Positions 9,074 to 17,207 of a stretch of 64,000 nucleotides of DNA are shown piece by piece. Source of the DNA: Streptomyces sp. NBC_01231 (GTDB lineage: Bacteria > Actinomycetota > Actinomycetes > Streptomycetales > Streptomycetaceae); NCBI GenBank assembly GCA_035999765.1, contig CP108521.1:2170001-2234000 (forward strand), given 5' to 3'. A model generated the notes under the pieces. That model saw nothing but the letters and a program-made list of their open reading frames with translations. It searched no databases and was not told the DNA's origin. Both the position numbers and the translations under genes were made by a program. Positions within the stretch are counted from its first letter, which is position 1, and every line of letters begins with the position of its first letter.

Positions 9074-9883
9074 TCAGACGGTCGCGGTGGGGGCGGGCTC
9101 CGTGGTCGTCGCGGTGGAGAGCTCGACCTCGCGCAACAGCTCGGCGGCGACGGACTCGGCGCGCTTGCCGGTCGGGGAGAGCGCCACGTACGCGGAGGCG
9201 AGGAAGAGGAACGAGCCGAGCACCACGGCGAGCGGGAAGAGGAACTCGGTGGCCGTGACCCCGGGCAGCTCCGCGCTGCTGGGCGCGAGGCTGACGCCGA
9301 CGGCGTACATGGCGGTGTAGTGCATGCTGCTGACCGCGAGCCCCATGACGAGTGCGGCGACGACGGTGAGGACGGGGCCGCGCACGATGAGGGTGAGGGT
9401 GAGCGCGGCGGTCGCGGCGACGACGGCGATCACGACGGAGGCGGCGACGAGGGGCGGGTCGTAGTCGACGGCGCCGTGCAGGTTCAGCGCGGCCATGCCG
9501 GTGTAGTGCATGGCCGCGACACCCAGTCCGGTGCCGAGCCCGCCGAGCACCACCGCCGCCACGCGCGAGCGCCCGTACCCGGCGGTGAAGACGCCGGCGC
9601 TGACGACGGCGATGGCCATGACGAGGCTGAGCAGGGTCAGCGGGACGTCGTAGCGGATGGGGGTGCCCTCGACTCCGAAGCCCATCATCGCGACGAAGTG
9701 CATGGTCCAGATTCCGGAGCCGATCGCGAACGACGCCAGCAGCAGCCAGTTCCGTTTCGAGGCGCCGTCGGCGTCAAGCGCCCTGACGGTGCATCGCAGG
9801 CCGAGCGCCGAGCCGACGCAGGCCATGACGTAGGACAGGACGGGCGTGACCCATCCGGCGCTGAAGTGGTCCATGTGCCCCAT
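9074..9883 (-). CDS. MHYT domain integral membrane sensor protein
   Basis: A 269-residue protein with seven predicted membrane helices and three MHYT-type motifs: MHFV at residues 61-64, MHYT at 125-128 and MHYT at 187-190. These Met/His pairs at helix ends are proposed to bind copper and to sense diatomic gases. No GGDEF, EAL or kinase domain is attached; the C-terminus is a short tail. The output is therefore likely to pass to the NIT-domain kinase encoded just downstream (inference). Start ATG 9883; an internal ATG three codons later is equally possible. Confidence 0.88.
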   Translation of the reverse strand: MGHMDHFSAGWVTPVLSYVMACVGSALGLRCTVRALDADGASKRNWLLLASFAIGSGIWTMHFVAMMGFGVEGTPIRYDVPLTLLSLVMAIAVVSAGVFTAGYGRSRVAAVVLGGLGTGLGVAAMHYTGMAALNLHGAVDYDPPLVAASVVIAVVAATAALTLTLIVRGPVLTVVAALVMGLAVSSMHYTAMYAVGVSLAPSSAELPGVTATEFLFPLAVVLGSFLFLASAYVALSPTGKRAESVAAELLREVELSTATTTEPAPTATV

Positions 9884-10342
9884 GGAAAACCCCTCTCGCC
9901 CGCCGGGCGGTCAGCACAGCGCGCACGGTGGTACCGCCGGTGACCAGAGACATGGGGGGAACGAGATCAAGCCACTGGTTGCCGGAGGCCGGTGCGGACA
10001 AAAATACTGCCGTGTGCGCAACACTCCCGTTTGCGCGCAAGTGCTTCACATTCCTCTTACTGCGCCCACATTTTCCTTGCCAACGCGACGTGCGTGCCCG
10101 CCCGCGACCGTCGGATCGGGCATCAGGACAGTCATGGACGGCCGGGAACGGCCAGGAACGGCAGACTCCGCCTCCCTCCAACGTGGCCGAAAGGTGCCCC
10201 CGGAAGGCCGCGCTGAAGACCTGTCGGCTGCGACGACGGCAGCCTCACGATCCGTCAGCGAGGGGGAGGCGAGAACGAGAGCGAGAACGAGTGGCGAGCT
10301 GGGGAGCTGGCGATCTGCGGAGCTACGACCGGCCACGACGAG
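9884..10342. other. 459-bp intergenic region upstream of the MHYT gene
   Basis: No convincing gene on either strand. It holds an AT-richer patch (about 9999-10082) that should contain the promoter of the leftward MHYT-kinase pair. It also holds a GGTGGTACCGCC near-palindrome at 9927-9938 and a purine-rich, low-complexity stretch built on GAGAACGAGAGC around 10270-10300. Short open frames here lack ribosome sites and codon bias. Confidence 0.6.
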
Positions 10343-10969
10343 CTACGGGCGCCACAGCGGATGCTCCCGCTCCGCCCATTCCCGGCTGACCTTTCCCGTC
10401 CGCAGGCCACGGCGGGCCTCCGGGTCCCCGAGTGCCATGCCGATGTGGCCGCCCAGGACGATGCCGACGGTGAGGGCGAGCCAGTCGTGGACGAAGGTCG
10501 CGCTGGTGCGCCACTGGATCGGGGTGAGATGGGTGAACCACATCAGCAGGCCCGTGCCGAGCATCACCAGGGTGGCTCCGGCGATCCAGGCCGCGTAGAC
10601 CTTCTGCCCGGCGTTGAACTTGCCGGCCGGCCGGGACACGGGCCGTTTGTCGCGGCGCAGGGCGGCGCGCAGCCAGACGCGGTCGTGCGGGCCGAAGCGG
10701 TTCAGGAAGCGCAGGTCGGCGCGGAACGCGCGGGAGGCCAGGCCCACCAGCACCGGGACGGGCAGGGCGAGTCCGGCCCACTCGTGGACGCGGACCACCA
10801 GCTCGCGGCGGCCGACGAGTTCGGCGAACTGCGGGACGTAGAGGCAGGCGGCCGTCACCACGCACACGCCCATCAGGGCGGCCGTGGTGCGGTGCACCCA
10901 CCGCTGGGTGGGGCCGAAGCGGCGGACGCGGGACGCCTGCGGCGTCGGGGTGTCGGTTCCCAGGCTCAT
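10343..10969 (-). CDS. YedZ-like membrane cytochrome b subunit
   Basis: A 208-residue membrane protein with four main hydrophobic segments and paired histidines near their ends (RWVHRTTA, VRVHEWAGL, TFVHDWLAL, GGHIGMAL). This is the pattern of di-haem cytochrome b561/YedZ-type subunits. The start lies two bases after the stop of the molybdoenzyme gene, so translation is coupled. It is expected to carry electrons from the membrane pool to the partner enzyme. Confidence 0.85.
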   Translation of the reverse strand: MSLGTDTPTPQASRVRRFGPTQRWVHRTTAALMGVCVVTAACLYVPQFAELVGRRELVVRVHEWAGLALPVPVLVGLASRAFRADLRFLNRFGPHDRVWLRAALRRDKRPVSRPAGKFNAGQKVYAAWIAGATLVMLGTGLLMWFTHLTPIQWRTSATFVHDWLALTVGIVLGGHIGMALGDPEARRGLRTGKVSREWAEREHPLWRP

Positions 10970-10971
10970 GG

Positions 10972-11715
10972 TCAACTCGTGGGCTTGTCGTCGCGGCCGT
11001 TCGAACGGCCGACCCAGGCGTCGACATCGTAGCCGCGTTCCTCCCAGTAGCCGGGCTTCACGTCCTCGGTCACGGTGATGCCGGACAGCCACTTGGCGGA
11101 CTTGTAGAAGTACATCGGCGCCACGTAGAGGCGGACCGGGCCGCCGTGGGAGTGGCCGATGTCCTTGTCCTGCATGCGCAGGGCGACCAGGACGTCCGCG
11201 CGGCGGGCCTGGTCGAGGGTGAGGCTCTCGGTGTACGCGCCGTCGAAGCAGGTGAAGCGCACCGCCCCGGCCGAGGCGCGCACTCCCGCCGCGTCCAGGA
11301 GCCGGGACAGGCGTACCCCCTCGAAGGGGGTGTCGGGGACCCGCCAGCCGGTGACGCACTGGACGTCCTTGATCATGCGGGTCTGCGGCAGGGCTCGCAG
11401 GTCGCCCAGCGTGTACGACCGCGGGTGGTCGACGAGGCCGCCGACGGTGAGGCGGTAGGTGTCCGCGTTCTTCTTGGGCACGGAGGACGTGACCGAGTAG
11501 TAGCGGAAACCGCCGCCGTTCGGAAGCAGGCCTGTCAGGCCGGTCGGGTCCTTGTCGGCGGCGCTGCCGAGGAAGGCCTCCAGGCCGCGTTGCAGGGTGG
11601 GTGCGGCGACCACACCGAGCGCGCCCAGGCCGAGGGTGCCCAGGAGGACTCGGCGGCCGATCGGCGCACCTCGCTCCTCGGGTCGTTCCGGGCTCGGCTC
11701 CTCGGGGCGGCTCAT
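10972..11715 (-). CDS. Sulfite oxidase-like (YedY/MsrP-type) molybdopterin oxidoreductase
   Basis: A 247-residue protein with a twin-arginine-like N-terminus (GRRVLLGTLGLGA, residues 20-32) followed by a sulfite-oxidase-type molybdopterin domain. Cys120 in KDVQCVTGW is the expected molybdenum ligand. No dimerisation domain is present, as in YedY. With the haem subunit it forms a YedYZ-like pair; YedYZ/MsrPQ repairs methionine sulfoxide in Gram-negatives, but the substrate here is unknown. The start is uncertain: ATG 11715 has a weak ribosome site, while an in-frame GTG at 11769 sits inside AGGAGGTGA and would add 18 Pro/Glu-rich residues. Confidence 0.85.
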   Translation of the reverse strand: MSRPEEPSPERPEERGAPIGRRVLLGTLGLGALGVVAAPTLQRGLEAFLGSAADKDPTGLTGLLPNGGGFRYYSVTSSVPKKNADTYRLTVGGLVDHPRSYTLGDLRALPQTRMIKDVQCVTGWRVPDTPFEGVRLSRLLDAAGVRASAGAVRFTCFDGAYTESLTLDQARRADVLVALRMQDKDIGHSHGGPVRLYVAPMYFYKSAKWLSGITVTEDVKPGYWEERGYDVDAWVGRSNGRDDKPTS

Positions 11716-11861
11716 GCCGGGTTCCGCGGGGCGGTTCGGGCCGGCTTCCTCGGGCTGTTCGGAGTTCACCTCCTCATTCGAGCACCCGCGACCCCCGCCG
11801 GACCAGGGATAGCGGGTGCTCGTCAGAGTTCCGTAACCACTTCTCACTCCGCTCTCAGCGT

Positions 11862-13403
11862 CTACGGCGTCCGCTCCGCCGCCTTCTCCAGCTGGAACGC
11901 CTCGTTGCCGAGCCCGATGCGGGCGTGCGCCTCGGGGCGGCGGGCCCGCAGGACCACGCCCTGCAACAGGCCGACGATCAGGGCGAGAGCGATGATGCCG
12001 GGCAGGACCCAGCTCAGCGAGGAGTCCGGGCCCGCGCCGACCAGGACGTCGAAGTCCTTGACCGTGTAGCCGGCGATCACCAGCAGGGCGACGCCCGCGA
12101 CGGCGGAGGTGAGCAGCCGCCCGGCCTGGGCGCGCACGGCCCCGCGCCGCGCGAAGAACACCACGACCGAGAACGAGGCCGCCGCCATCAGCACGATCAC
12201 ACCGAGCGCCCCGATGTTTCCGAACCAGGTGAACAGGTGCAGGACGGGTCCGGTCGGATCGCCGGCCGGCTTGTCGTCGGCGACCGCGAAGGCGACGACG
12301 ATCACCACGGAGACGGCCGTCTGGAGCAGCGAGCCGGTGCCGGGGGCGCCGCTCGCGCCGGTCGTACGGCCGAACGCGGCCGGCAGCAGGCCTTCGCGGC
12401 CCATGGCGAAGGCGTACCGGGCGACGACGTTGTGGAAGCTGAGCAGGGCGGCGAACATGCCGGTCACGAACAGGATGTGCAGGGCGTCGGTGAAGGTGGC
12501 GCCGAGGCGGGACTCGGTGAGGGAGAACAGCAGTCCGGCGCTCTGTTTCTGCGATTCGCCGACGATGGCGGAGGGGCCGGCGGCGACGGTGAGGGCCCAG
12601 CTGCTGAGCGCGAAGAAGACGGCGACCCCGCCGACCGCGAGGAACATCACGCGCGGCACCAGGATGTGCGGCCGGCTGGTCTCCTCGGCGTACACGGGGG
12701 CCTGCTCGAAGCCGAGGAAGGCGGCGATGCAGAAGCACAGCGCGGTGCCGACCCCGGCGCCGGTGAGGGTGTCGGGGTTGAAGGCGTGCAGGGACAGGCC
12801 CTCCTTGGCGGGGTCGGCGACCGCCGCGATGTCGAAGATCACGACCAGGGCGACCTCGATGACCAGCAGAACGCCGAGCACGCGGGCGTTGACGTCGATC
12901 TTCAGCCAGCCGAGCGCGCCGACGACCAGCGCGGCCAGCAGCGCCGGTATCCACCAGGCGATCTGGAGATCGGCGTAGGTGGCGAACAGGCCGGAGACCT
13001 CGAAGCCGAAGATCCCGTAGATGCCGACCTGGAGGGCGTTGTAGGCGACGAGGGCGACGAGCGCGGCGCTCGCCCCGGCCGTGGCGCCGAGGCCGCGGGA
13101 GATGTACGCGTAGAAGGCGCCCGCGTTGTGGACGTGCCGGCTCATCTCCGCGTAGCCGACGCCGAACAGGACCAGGACCACACCGAGGACTACGAAGAGG
13201 AGCGGCTGTCCCACGATGCCCATCACCGCGAATGTGGTGGGCATGACACCCGCGACGACCATGAGGGGGGCGGTGGCGGCGAGAACGGAGAGCAGCAGGC
13301 CCCCGGTGCCGAGACGGTCGGCGCGCAGGGCCCGCTCCTGGCCCTTGAACGTGCTGATGCCGTCGCGCGTGGCTTTTCTCGTGTTGGAGCTGTCCGTTGT
13401 CAC
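11862..13403 (-). CDS. APC family amino acid permease
   Basis: A 513-residue permease with about 12 transmembrane segments and family hallmarks: GYAEMSRHVHNAGAFYAYIS (around residue 82) and GFEQAPVYAEE in helix 6. It resembles the APC/YfnA-type amino acid-polyamine transporters. The substrate cannot be read from sequence. It starts at GTG 13403 with no purine-rich ribosome site before it (the bases are CCTCCC), so it may be leaderless or have a distant site. A GATC-rich tandem repeat lies just upstream. Confidence 0.9.
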   Translation of the reverse strand: MTTDSSNTRKATRDGISTFKGQERALRADRLGTGGLLLSVLAATAPLMVVAGVMPTTFAVMGIVGQPLLFVVLGVVLVLFGVGYAEMSRHVHNAGAFYAYISRGLGATAGASAALVALVAYNALQVGIYGIFGFEVSGLFATYADLQIAWWIPALLAALVVGALGWLKIDVNARVLGVLLVIEVALVVIFDIAAVADPAKEGLSLHAFNPDTLTGAGVGTALCFCIAAFLGFEQAPVYAEETSRPHILVPRVMFLAVGGVAVFFALSSWALTVAAGPSAIVGESQKQSAGLLFSLTESRLGATFTDALHILFVTGMFAALLSFHNVVARYAFAMGREGLLPAAFGRTTGASGAPGTGSLLQTAVSVVIVVAFAVADDKPAGDPTGPVLHLFTWFGNIGALGVIVLMAAASFSVVVFFARRGAVRAQAGRLLTSAVAGVALLVIAGYTVKDFDVLVGAGPDSSLSWVLPGIIALALIVGLLQGVVLRARRPEAHARIGLGNEAFQLEKAAERTP

Positions 13404-13414
13404 GGGAGGACCGT

Positions 13415-13480
13415 TCTGTTCGGAGGATCGGGGGATCGGATCTGTTCGGGGGATCGGGGGATCGGGGGATCGGAGGATCG
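13415..13480. repeat. GGGGGATC tandem repeat tract
   Basis: Seven GATC tetramers fall within about 55 bp, mostly 8 bp apart as GGGGGATC. The tract is also a two-fold duplication of a longer unit beginning TCTGTTCGG (13416 and 13441). It lies between the start of the APC permease and the stop of the next leftward gene. Confidence 0.8.
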
Positions 13481-13508
13481 GGAGTCGGGAGAATTCGGGG
13501 CAAGGGCG

Positions 13509-14453
13509 TTACGCCGTGCCGAGCGCGTGGTCGCGGGCGGCGCGGAAGGCGGTGTACGGCTCACGGTCCGGGTACGACCAGGGAGCCGGGGTGGGGTGTT
13601 CGCCGATGCGGTGGAACAGGGCGGCGGCCTCGGCGCCCCGGCCCTCGCAGACCTTGGCGTGGGCGAGGAAGTTCAGGTCGACCAGTCGGCGGGGGTGGCC
13701 CTCCTGCTCCCACTCCAGCCACCAGTCGAAGGCGGCCTTCATCACCTGCCGGGCCCGGCGGCCGGTCCAGTGCCGGGAGATCGCCGGGTCGGGGGGCTCG
13801 TGGCCGGTGGCGGCCAGGACTCGGTAGCGCTCGGCGTGCGCCACGACCGGGAGGATCGCGAGCGGGGAGTCGGCGGGTGCCTGTTCGGCGGCCCAGGCGG
13901 CGAAGTCGTAGACCTCGTGCAAGGGGTCCGGGCCGATGTCGGAGCGGTGCTCGGCCAGGCGGGCGACCATCAGATGGTGGGCGTGGTGGTGGTCGGGGTG
14001 CCGGGCGCGGACCTCGCCGAACAGCCGGCCGACCTCGTCACCGGAGCCCAGGGACTGCTCCAGCAGGAGCAGCCCGAGCCAGGGGGTGGGGTCGGCGGGC
14101 GCGCGCGAGGCGGCGGACCGGCAGGACTCACGGGCCCGTGCCGGCTCCTCCTTGCCCCGCAGGGCGCGCCGGACCTGCGCGAGGGCGAGCAGGACGGCGG
14201 CGTCGGCGGAGTCGGGCTCGGCGAGCAGCCAGTCGTTGGCCCAGGCGGCGCAGTACGGCTCCTGGGCGAGAACCGTCACCCGGTGGCCGCGGCGGTCCCA
14301 CTCGTCCCCCGTGGCGGCCAGCAGCGTACGGGCCGCCTGCCATCGCCCCTGCGCGAGCGCGGCTCGCGCCGACACGAGCTCGGTGTCGTCCAGGGCGGCG
14401 TCGAGCGCCTGGGCGGCGGCACGCTTGCGGCTGAGTCCTGCTTTTCGGATCAC
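13509..14453 (-). CDS. Hypothetical protein with TPR-like helical repeats
   Basis: A 314-residue soluble protein, rich in Ala, Arg and Trp, made of repeated helical pairs with TPR-like spacing (for example the stretches around residues 35-60 and 80-120). It starts at GTG 14453 with GGAG five bases upstream. No enzyme motif, signal peptide or membrane helix is seen. It may be co-transcribed with the APC permease across the repeat tract. I do not recognise its function. Confidence 0.75.
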   Translation of the reverse strand: MIRKAGLSRKRAAAQALDAALDDTELVSARAALAQGRWQAARTLLAATGDEWDRRGHRVTVLAQEPYCAAWANDWLLAEPDSADAAVLLALAQVRRALRGKEEPARARESCRSAASRAPADPTPWLGLLLLEQSLGSGDEVGRLFGEVRARHPDHHHAHHLMVARLAEHRSDIGPDPLHEVYDFAAWAAEQAPADSPLAILPVVAHAERYRVLAATGHEPPDPAISRHWTGRRARQVMKAAFDWWLEWEQEGHPRRLVDLNFLAHAKVCEGRGAEAAALFHRIGEHPTPAPWSYPDREPYTAFRAARDHALGTA

Positions 14454-15095
14454 GTCGGCTCCGCGGGACGGCGCCTGGAAGCGCGGGTGAGGGGGGTCAT
14501 GGGGAGTCCCCTGCCCGAGCGGGGCCGCGGGCCGGGGGAAGCGTGCGGCTGCGGGGCGGAGTCGGGCGCCGCGATGCCGGTCACGTTTCCTGGTGAGTGC
14601 TGGCCGGCCTCCTGGGGCAGGGCGCGATCCGAACGGCAGGCCTCTGGGCCGTGGGGCGGGGGTGGGGACACCGCGGGGACTTCCTCACGCGACGCGGCTC
14701 ATGGTCGGTTGTGCCGACGGGCCGGCCGGTTCACCCGGTCCCGGGTATTGCGGCTTGTCGTCAGCTGATCACGCACAGCCAATCCCCAGCCAACGGTTTC
14801 CGTCAAGTGCCGCCGGGACGTTACACGCGTCAACTCTAGTGATTCACTTAGTACTTGTGCATTCACAAGAGAGGGGCGACCCCCGTGGGGGGCGGCGTCT
14901 GTGTCGTACGCCATGGCGCCGACCGGCTCGGCATCGCACCATGGCAGGACGGACATGGTCCCGCCTTTGATCGACCGGGCGGCGTGACCGAGTCGACCGC
15001 CCGAATCCGGGTACTCCCAGGGGCAAGCCGGGCCCTGGGCCGCTACAGTCAGCCCCCTACGCACCCCGTGGCCCGGCTGGATCGAGGTACACAGC
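14454..15095. other. 642-bp intergenic region between divergent genes
   Basis: No gene with proper codon bias is visible. The middle (14760-14875) is the most AT-rich stretch nearby and carries two adjacent palindromes. The remainder is GC-rich leader on either side. It separates the leftward hypothetical gene from the rightward DMT transporter. Confidence 0.6.
14838..14869. promoter_or_regulatory. Pair of adjacent palindromes, candidate operator
   Basis: AGTGATTCACT (14838-14848, 5-1-5) is followed five bases later by CTTGTGCATTCACAAG (14854-14869, 6-4-6). Both are perfect and share the core GTG-ATTCAC. Two related sites in tandem in an AT-rich promoter region suggest a dimeric repressor. 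The target could be either flanking gene. Confidence 0.45.
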
Positions 15096-15989
15096 GTGTC
15101 GGTACTGGTTCTTGTTCTCGCCGTGAGCGCGGCCTGCTGTCTGGGCTTCGGGTTCGTGCTCCAGCAGAACGCTGCCCGCCAGGCACCGATGAGCGACTTC
15201 CTGTCGTTCCGGCTCCTCCTGGACCTGATGAGGGTGCCGCGCTGGCTCGGCGGCATCGGCCTGATGGTGGCCGGCATGGTCCTCGGCGCGATCGCGCTGG
15301 GCAAGGGTGAGATCTCCCTGGTGGAACCGCTCCTCGCGACGAACCTGCTGTTCGCCCTCACTCTCTCCCGCAGGCAGACCAAGCAGCCGCTGGGCCGCCA
15401 GGGCTGGGCCGGTCTCCTGCTGCTGGCCGGCGGGGTGACGGCGTTCATCGTGGCGGGCCAGCCACGCGGCGGCACCGCGGTCACCGACCCGCTGCGCCAC
15501 TGGCTGATCATCGGCGTGATGATCGGTCTCGCGCTGCTGCTCACGACGTACGCGAAGCGTTCCCGGCTCAGCTCCGGACCGGTGCTTCTGGCGGTGGCGG
15601 CCGGTCTGCTGTACGGCGTGCAGGACGCCCTGACCCGGGTGAGCGGGGAGCGGTTCTCGGAGGGCGGCCTCGTCGAGGTGCTGACCGGCTGGCAGCCGTA
15701 CGCCGTCCTGGCGCTCGGTGTCACCGGCCTGGTCCTGGTGCAGAGCGCGTTCGAGACGGCACCCCTGCGCATGTCGCTGCCCGCCCTGACGGCGGCCCAG
15801 CCGCTGGCCGGGATCGTCTGCGGCGTCGGCTTCCTCGGTGACCGGCTGCGCACCGACCCCGGCGCGCTGGCCTGGGAGGCGGCCGGTCTCGCGGCGATCG
15901 TGGTCGGCATCGTCCTGCTGGGCCTCCACCCGGCGATGCCGCGCGGTGTGACACCGCCCGAACGGGCACGTGACCTGCAACCGCACTGA
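15096..15989 (+). CDS. DMT superfamily (EamA-like) membrane transporter
   Basis: A 297-residue protein with nine to ten hydrophobic helices, in two EamA-like halves. The conserved motif ISLVEPLLATNLLFAL occurs around residue 73, and the second half has APLRMSLPALTAAQPL. Streptomyces have several such proteins of unknown substrate. GTG 15096 is preceded by GAGG about nine bases away. A roughly 225-bp leader separates it from the AT-rich palindrome region. Confidence 0.85.
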   Translation: MSVLVLVLAVSAACCLGFGFVLQQNAARQAPMSDFLSFRLLLDLMRVPRWLGGIGLMVAGMVLGAIALGKGEISLVEPLLATNLLFALTLSRRQTKQPLGRQGWAGLLLLAGGVTAFIVAGQPRGGTAVTDPLRHWLIIGVMIGLALLLTTYAKRSRLSSGPVLLAVAAGLLYGVQDALTRVSGERFSEGGLVEVLTGWQPYAVLALGVTGLVLVQSAFETAPLRMSLPALTAAQPLAGIVCGVGFLGDRLRTDPGALAWEAAGLAAIVVGIVLLGLHPAMPRGVTPPERARDLQPH

Positions 15990-16055
15990 CGGGCCCCCTC
16001 TCGCCCCCTCGCCCCTCTCGCCGCCCGCCTGCTCGCGCGGGGTCGCACGGGCTGT

Positions 16056-16089
16056 GTTTGGTTGTATGGAGCGTTTGGTTGTATGGAGC
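16056..16089 (+). repeat. Perfect tandem 17-bp duplication abutting the Nudix start
   Basis: GTTTGGTTGTATGGAGC occurs twice without a gap (16056-16072 and 16073-16089), ending one base before the Nudix ATG. Each copy contains a GGAG ribosome-site core and a TGTAT that could be part of a -10, so promoter and ribosome-site elements are duplicated. Confidence 0.9.
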
Positions 16090-16090
16090 C

Positions 16091-16606
16091 ATGAGCGCTG
16101 CTGACGAGATCCTCGACATCGTCGACGAGAACGACCAGGTCATCGGGCAGTCCCCGCGCGGTGCGGCCTACGCGCGGGGCCTGCGCCACCGCTGCGTCTT
16201 CATCCAGGCCCGGGACGCGGCGGGCCGGCTCTTCGTCCACCGCCGCACACCGACCAAGCTGGTCTTTCCCTCGCTGTACGACATGTTCGTCGGCGGAGTG
16301 GTCGGCGCCGGCGAGTCCTACGACGACGCGGCCCTGCGCGAGGCCGAGGAGGAACTGGGGGTGACGGGCCTCCCCCGCCCCGAACACCTCTTCAGGTTCC
16401 TCTACGACGACGGCGCCGGGCGGACCTGGTGGTCGGCCGTGTACGAGGTCCGCTGCGACCTCCCGGTCAGCCCCCAGGTCGAGGAGGTGGCCTGGCACGC
16501 CTTCCTGCCCGAGGACGAGATCGAGCGCCGCCTGCGGGAATGGCGGTGGGTACCGGACGGGCTGGCGGCGTACGAGCGGCTGAAGGCCCACCGGTCGGCG
16601 GGCTGA
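16091..16606 (+). CDS. NUDIX hydrolase
   Basis: A 171-residue protein with a perfect Nudix box: Gly69, Glu75, Arg83-Glu84, Glu87-Glu88, Gly90 (GX5EX7REUXEEXGU). The N-terminus (EILDIVDENDQVIG) and the RHRCVFI motif place it with the YfcD/isopentenyl isomerase-like branch. The substrate is unknown; members hydrolyse nucleotide or prenyl diphosphates. The start ATG 16091 follows directly on the 17-bp tandem repeat; an upstream in-frame start at 16058 lies within the repeat. Confidence 0.92.
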   Translation: MSAADEILDIVDENDQVIGQSPRGAAYARGLRHRCVFIQARDAAGRLFVHRRTPTKLVFPSLYDMFVGGVVGAGESYDDAALREAEEELGVTGLPRPEHLFRFLYDDGAGRTWWSAVYEVRCDLPVSPQVEEVAWHAFLPEDEIERRLREWRWVPDGLAAYERLKAHRSAG

Positions 16607-16662
16607 GACATGAACGTCGACCCCGACTGTCGGCGAGCGATCGACAGGCCGAGCAGCCATCA

Positions 16663-16744
16663 GCCCGTCCGGCGCTCGAGGACGAGGCCCGCTTGAGGAC
16701 GAGGCCGTTCAGGCCCCAGCCGGTCCGGGGGCGGCAGCCCCCGG
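16663..16744. repeat. Streptomyces intergenic repeat with GC hairpin
   Basis: Contains GCCCGTCCGGCGCTCGAG and two copies of GAGGACGAGGCC (16678-16689, 16696-16707), then the hairpin CCGGGGGC-GGCA-GCCCCCGG (16725-16744, 8-bp stem, 4-base loop). I recognise this composition from a dispersed intergenic element common in Streptomyces genomes. It probably also terminates the Nudix transcript. Confidence 0.65.
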
Positions 16745-16814
16745 CGACGGCGACCCCGCGGGCCACGGTCGGCCCAAGCCCAGCGCGGCGGTACCGCCGG
16801 GTAGGGTCCTCGGC

Positions 16815-17207
16815 GTGATCGGTTTCGCACGGAACGTTCGGTTGTGGTTCGCCCCGCGGGATCTCCGGCAGGAGGGCGGCACCCCCGACTACCGCTTCTC
16901 GCTGGCGAACGAGCGCACCTTCCTCGCATGGCTGCGCACCGCGCTCGCGCTGATCGGCGGCGGCTTCGCCGTGGACCAGTTCCTGCCGGACCTGCGCTGG
17001 GGCTGGCGGGTCGGGCTCGCGCTGGCGCTGCTCGCCGCGGGTGTGCTGTGCTCGCTGCGTGCGGTGAACCACTGGGTGCGCTGCGAACGGGCCATGCGCC
17101 GGGGCGAGGACCTGCCGGTGTCACGGTTCCCGGCGTTGCTGAGCATCGCGGTCGCGGTCGTGGCCGTCGCGATGGTCTTCGTGGTGCTCGTCGGGTGGGA
17201 GGGGTGA
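16815..17207 (+). CDS. DUF202 (YidH family) membrane protein
   Basis: A 130-residue membrane protein with three helices after a short cytoplasmic start. The DUF202 signature RFSLANERTFLAWLRTALALIGGG begins near residue 27 and is intact. The function of the family is not established. GTG 16815 is preceded 17 bp upstream by a perfect GGCGGTACCGCC palindrome (16787-16798). It overlaps the next gene by four bases (GTGA), so the two are translated together. Confidence 0.9.
   Translation: MIGFARNVRLWFAPRDLRQEGGTPDYRFSLANERTFLAWLRTALALIGGGFAVDQFLPDLRWGWRVGLALALLAAGVLCSLRAVNHWVRCERAMRRGEDLPVSRFPALLSIAVAVVAVAMVFVVLVGWEG

Noticed and set aside
7102..9258. A 718-codon plus-strand frame opposite the NIT-domain kinase
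   Set aside because: Mirror image of a well-supported kinase gene, low-complexity Gly/Arg/Asp composition.
10972..13503. Apparent 843-codon fusion ending in the molybdopterin enzyme
   Set aside because: The first 560 codons are an out-of-frame reading of the APC permease.
11601..14768. A 1055-codon open frame on the plus strand
   Set aside because: It is antisense to the molybdoenzyme, APC permease and hypothetical genes, which have clear families. High GC removes stop codons from the opposite frames.
14699..14956. Possible 85-residue minus-strand gene in the 642-bp intergenic region
   Set aside because: The middle of the frame loses GC bias at third positions exactly where the palindromes lie, and it has no recognisable domain.
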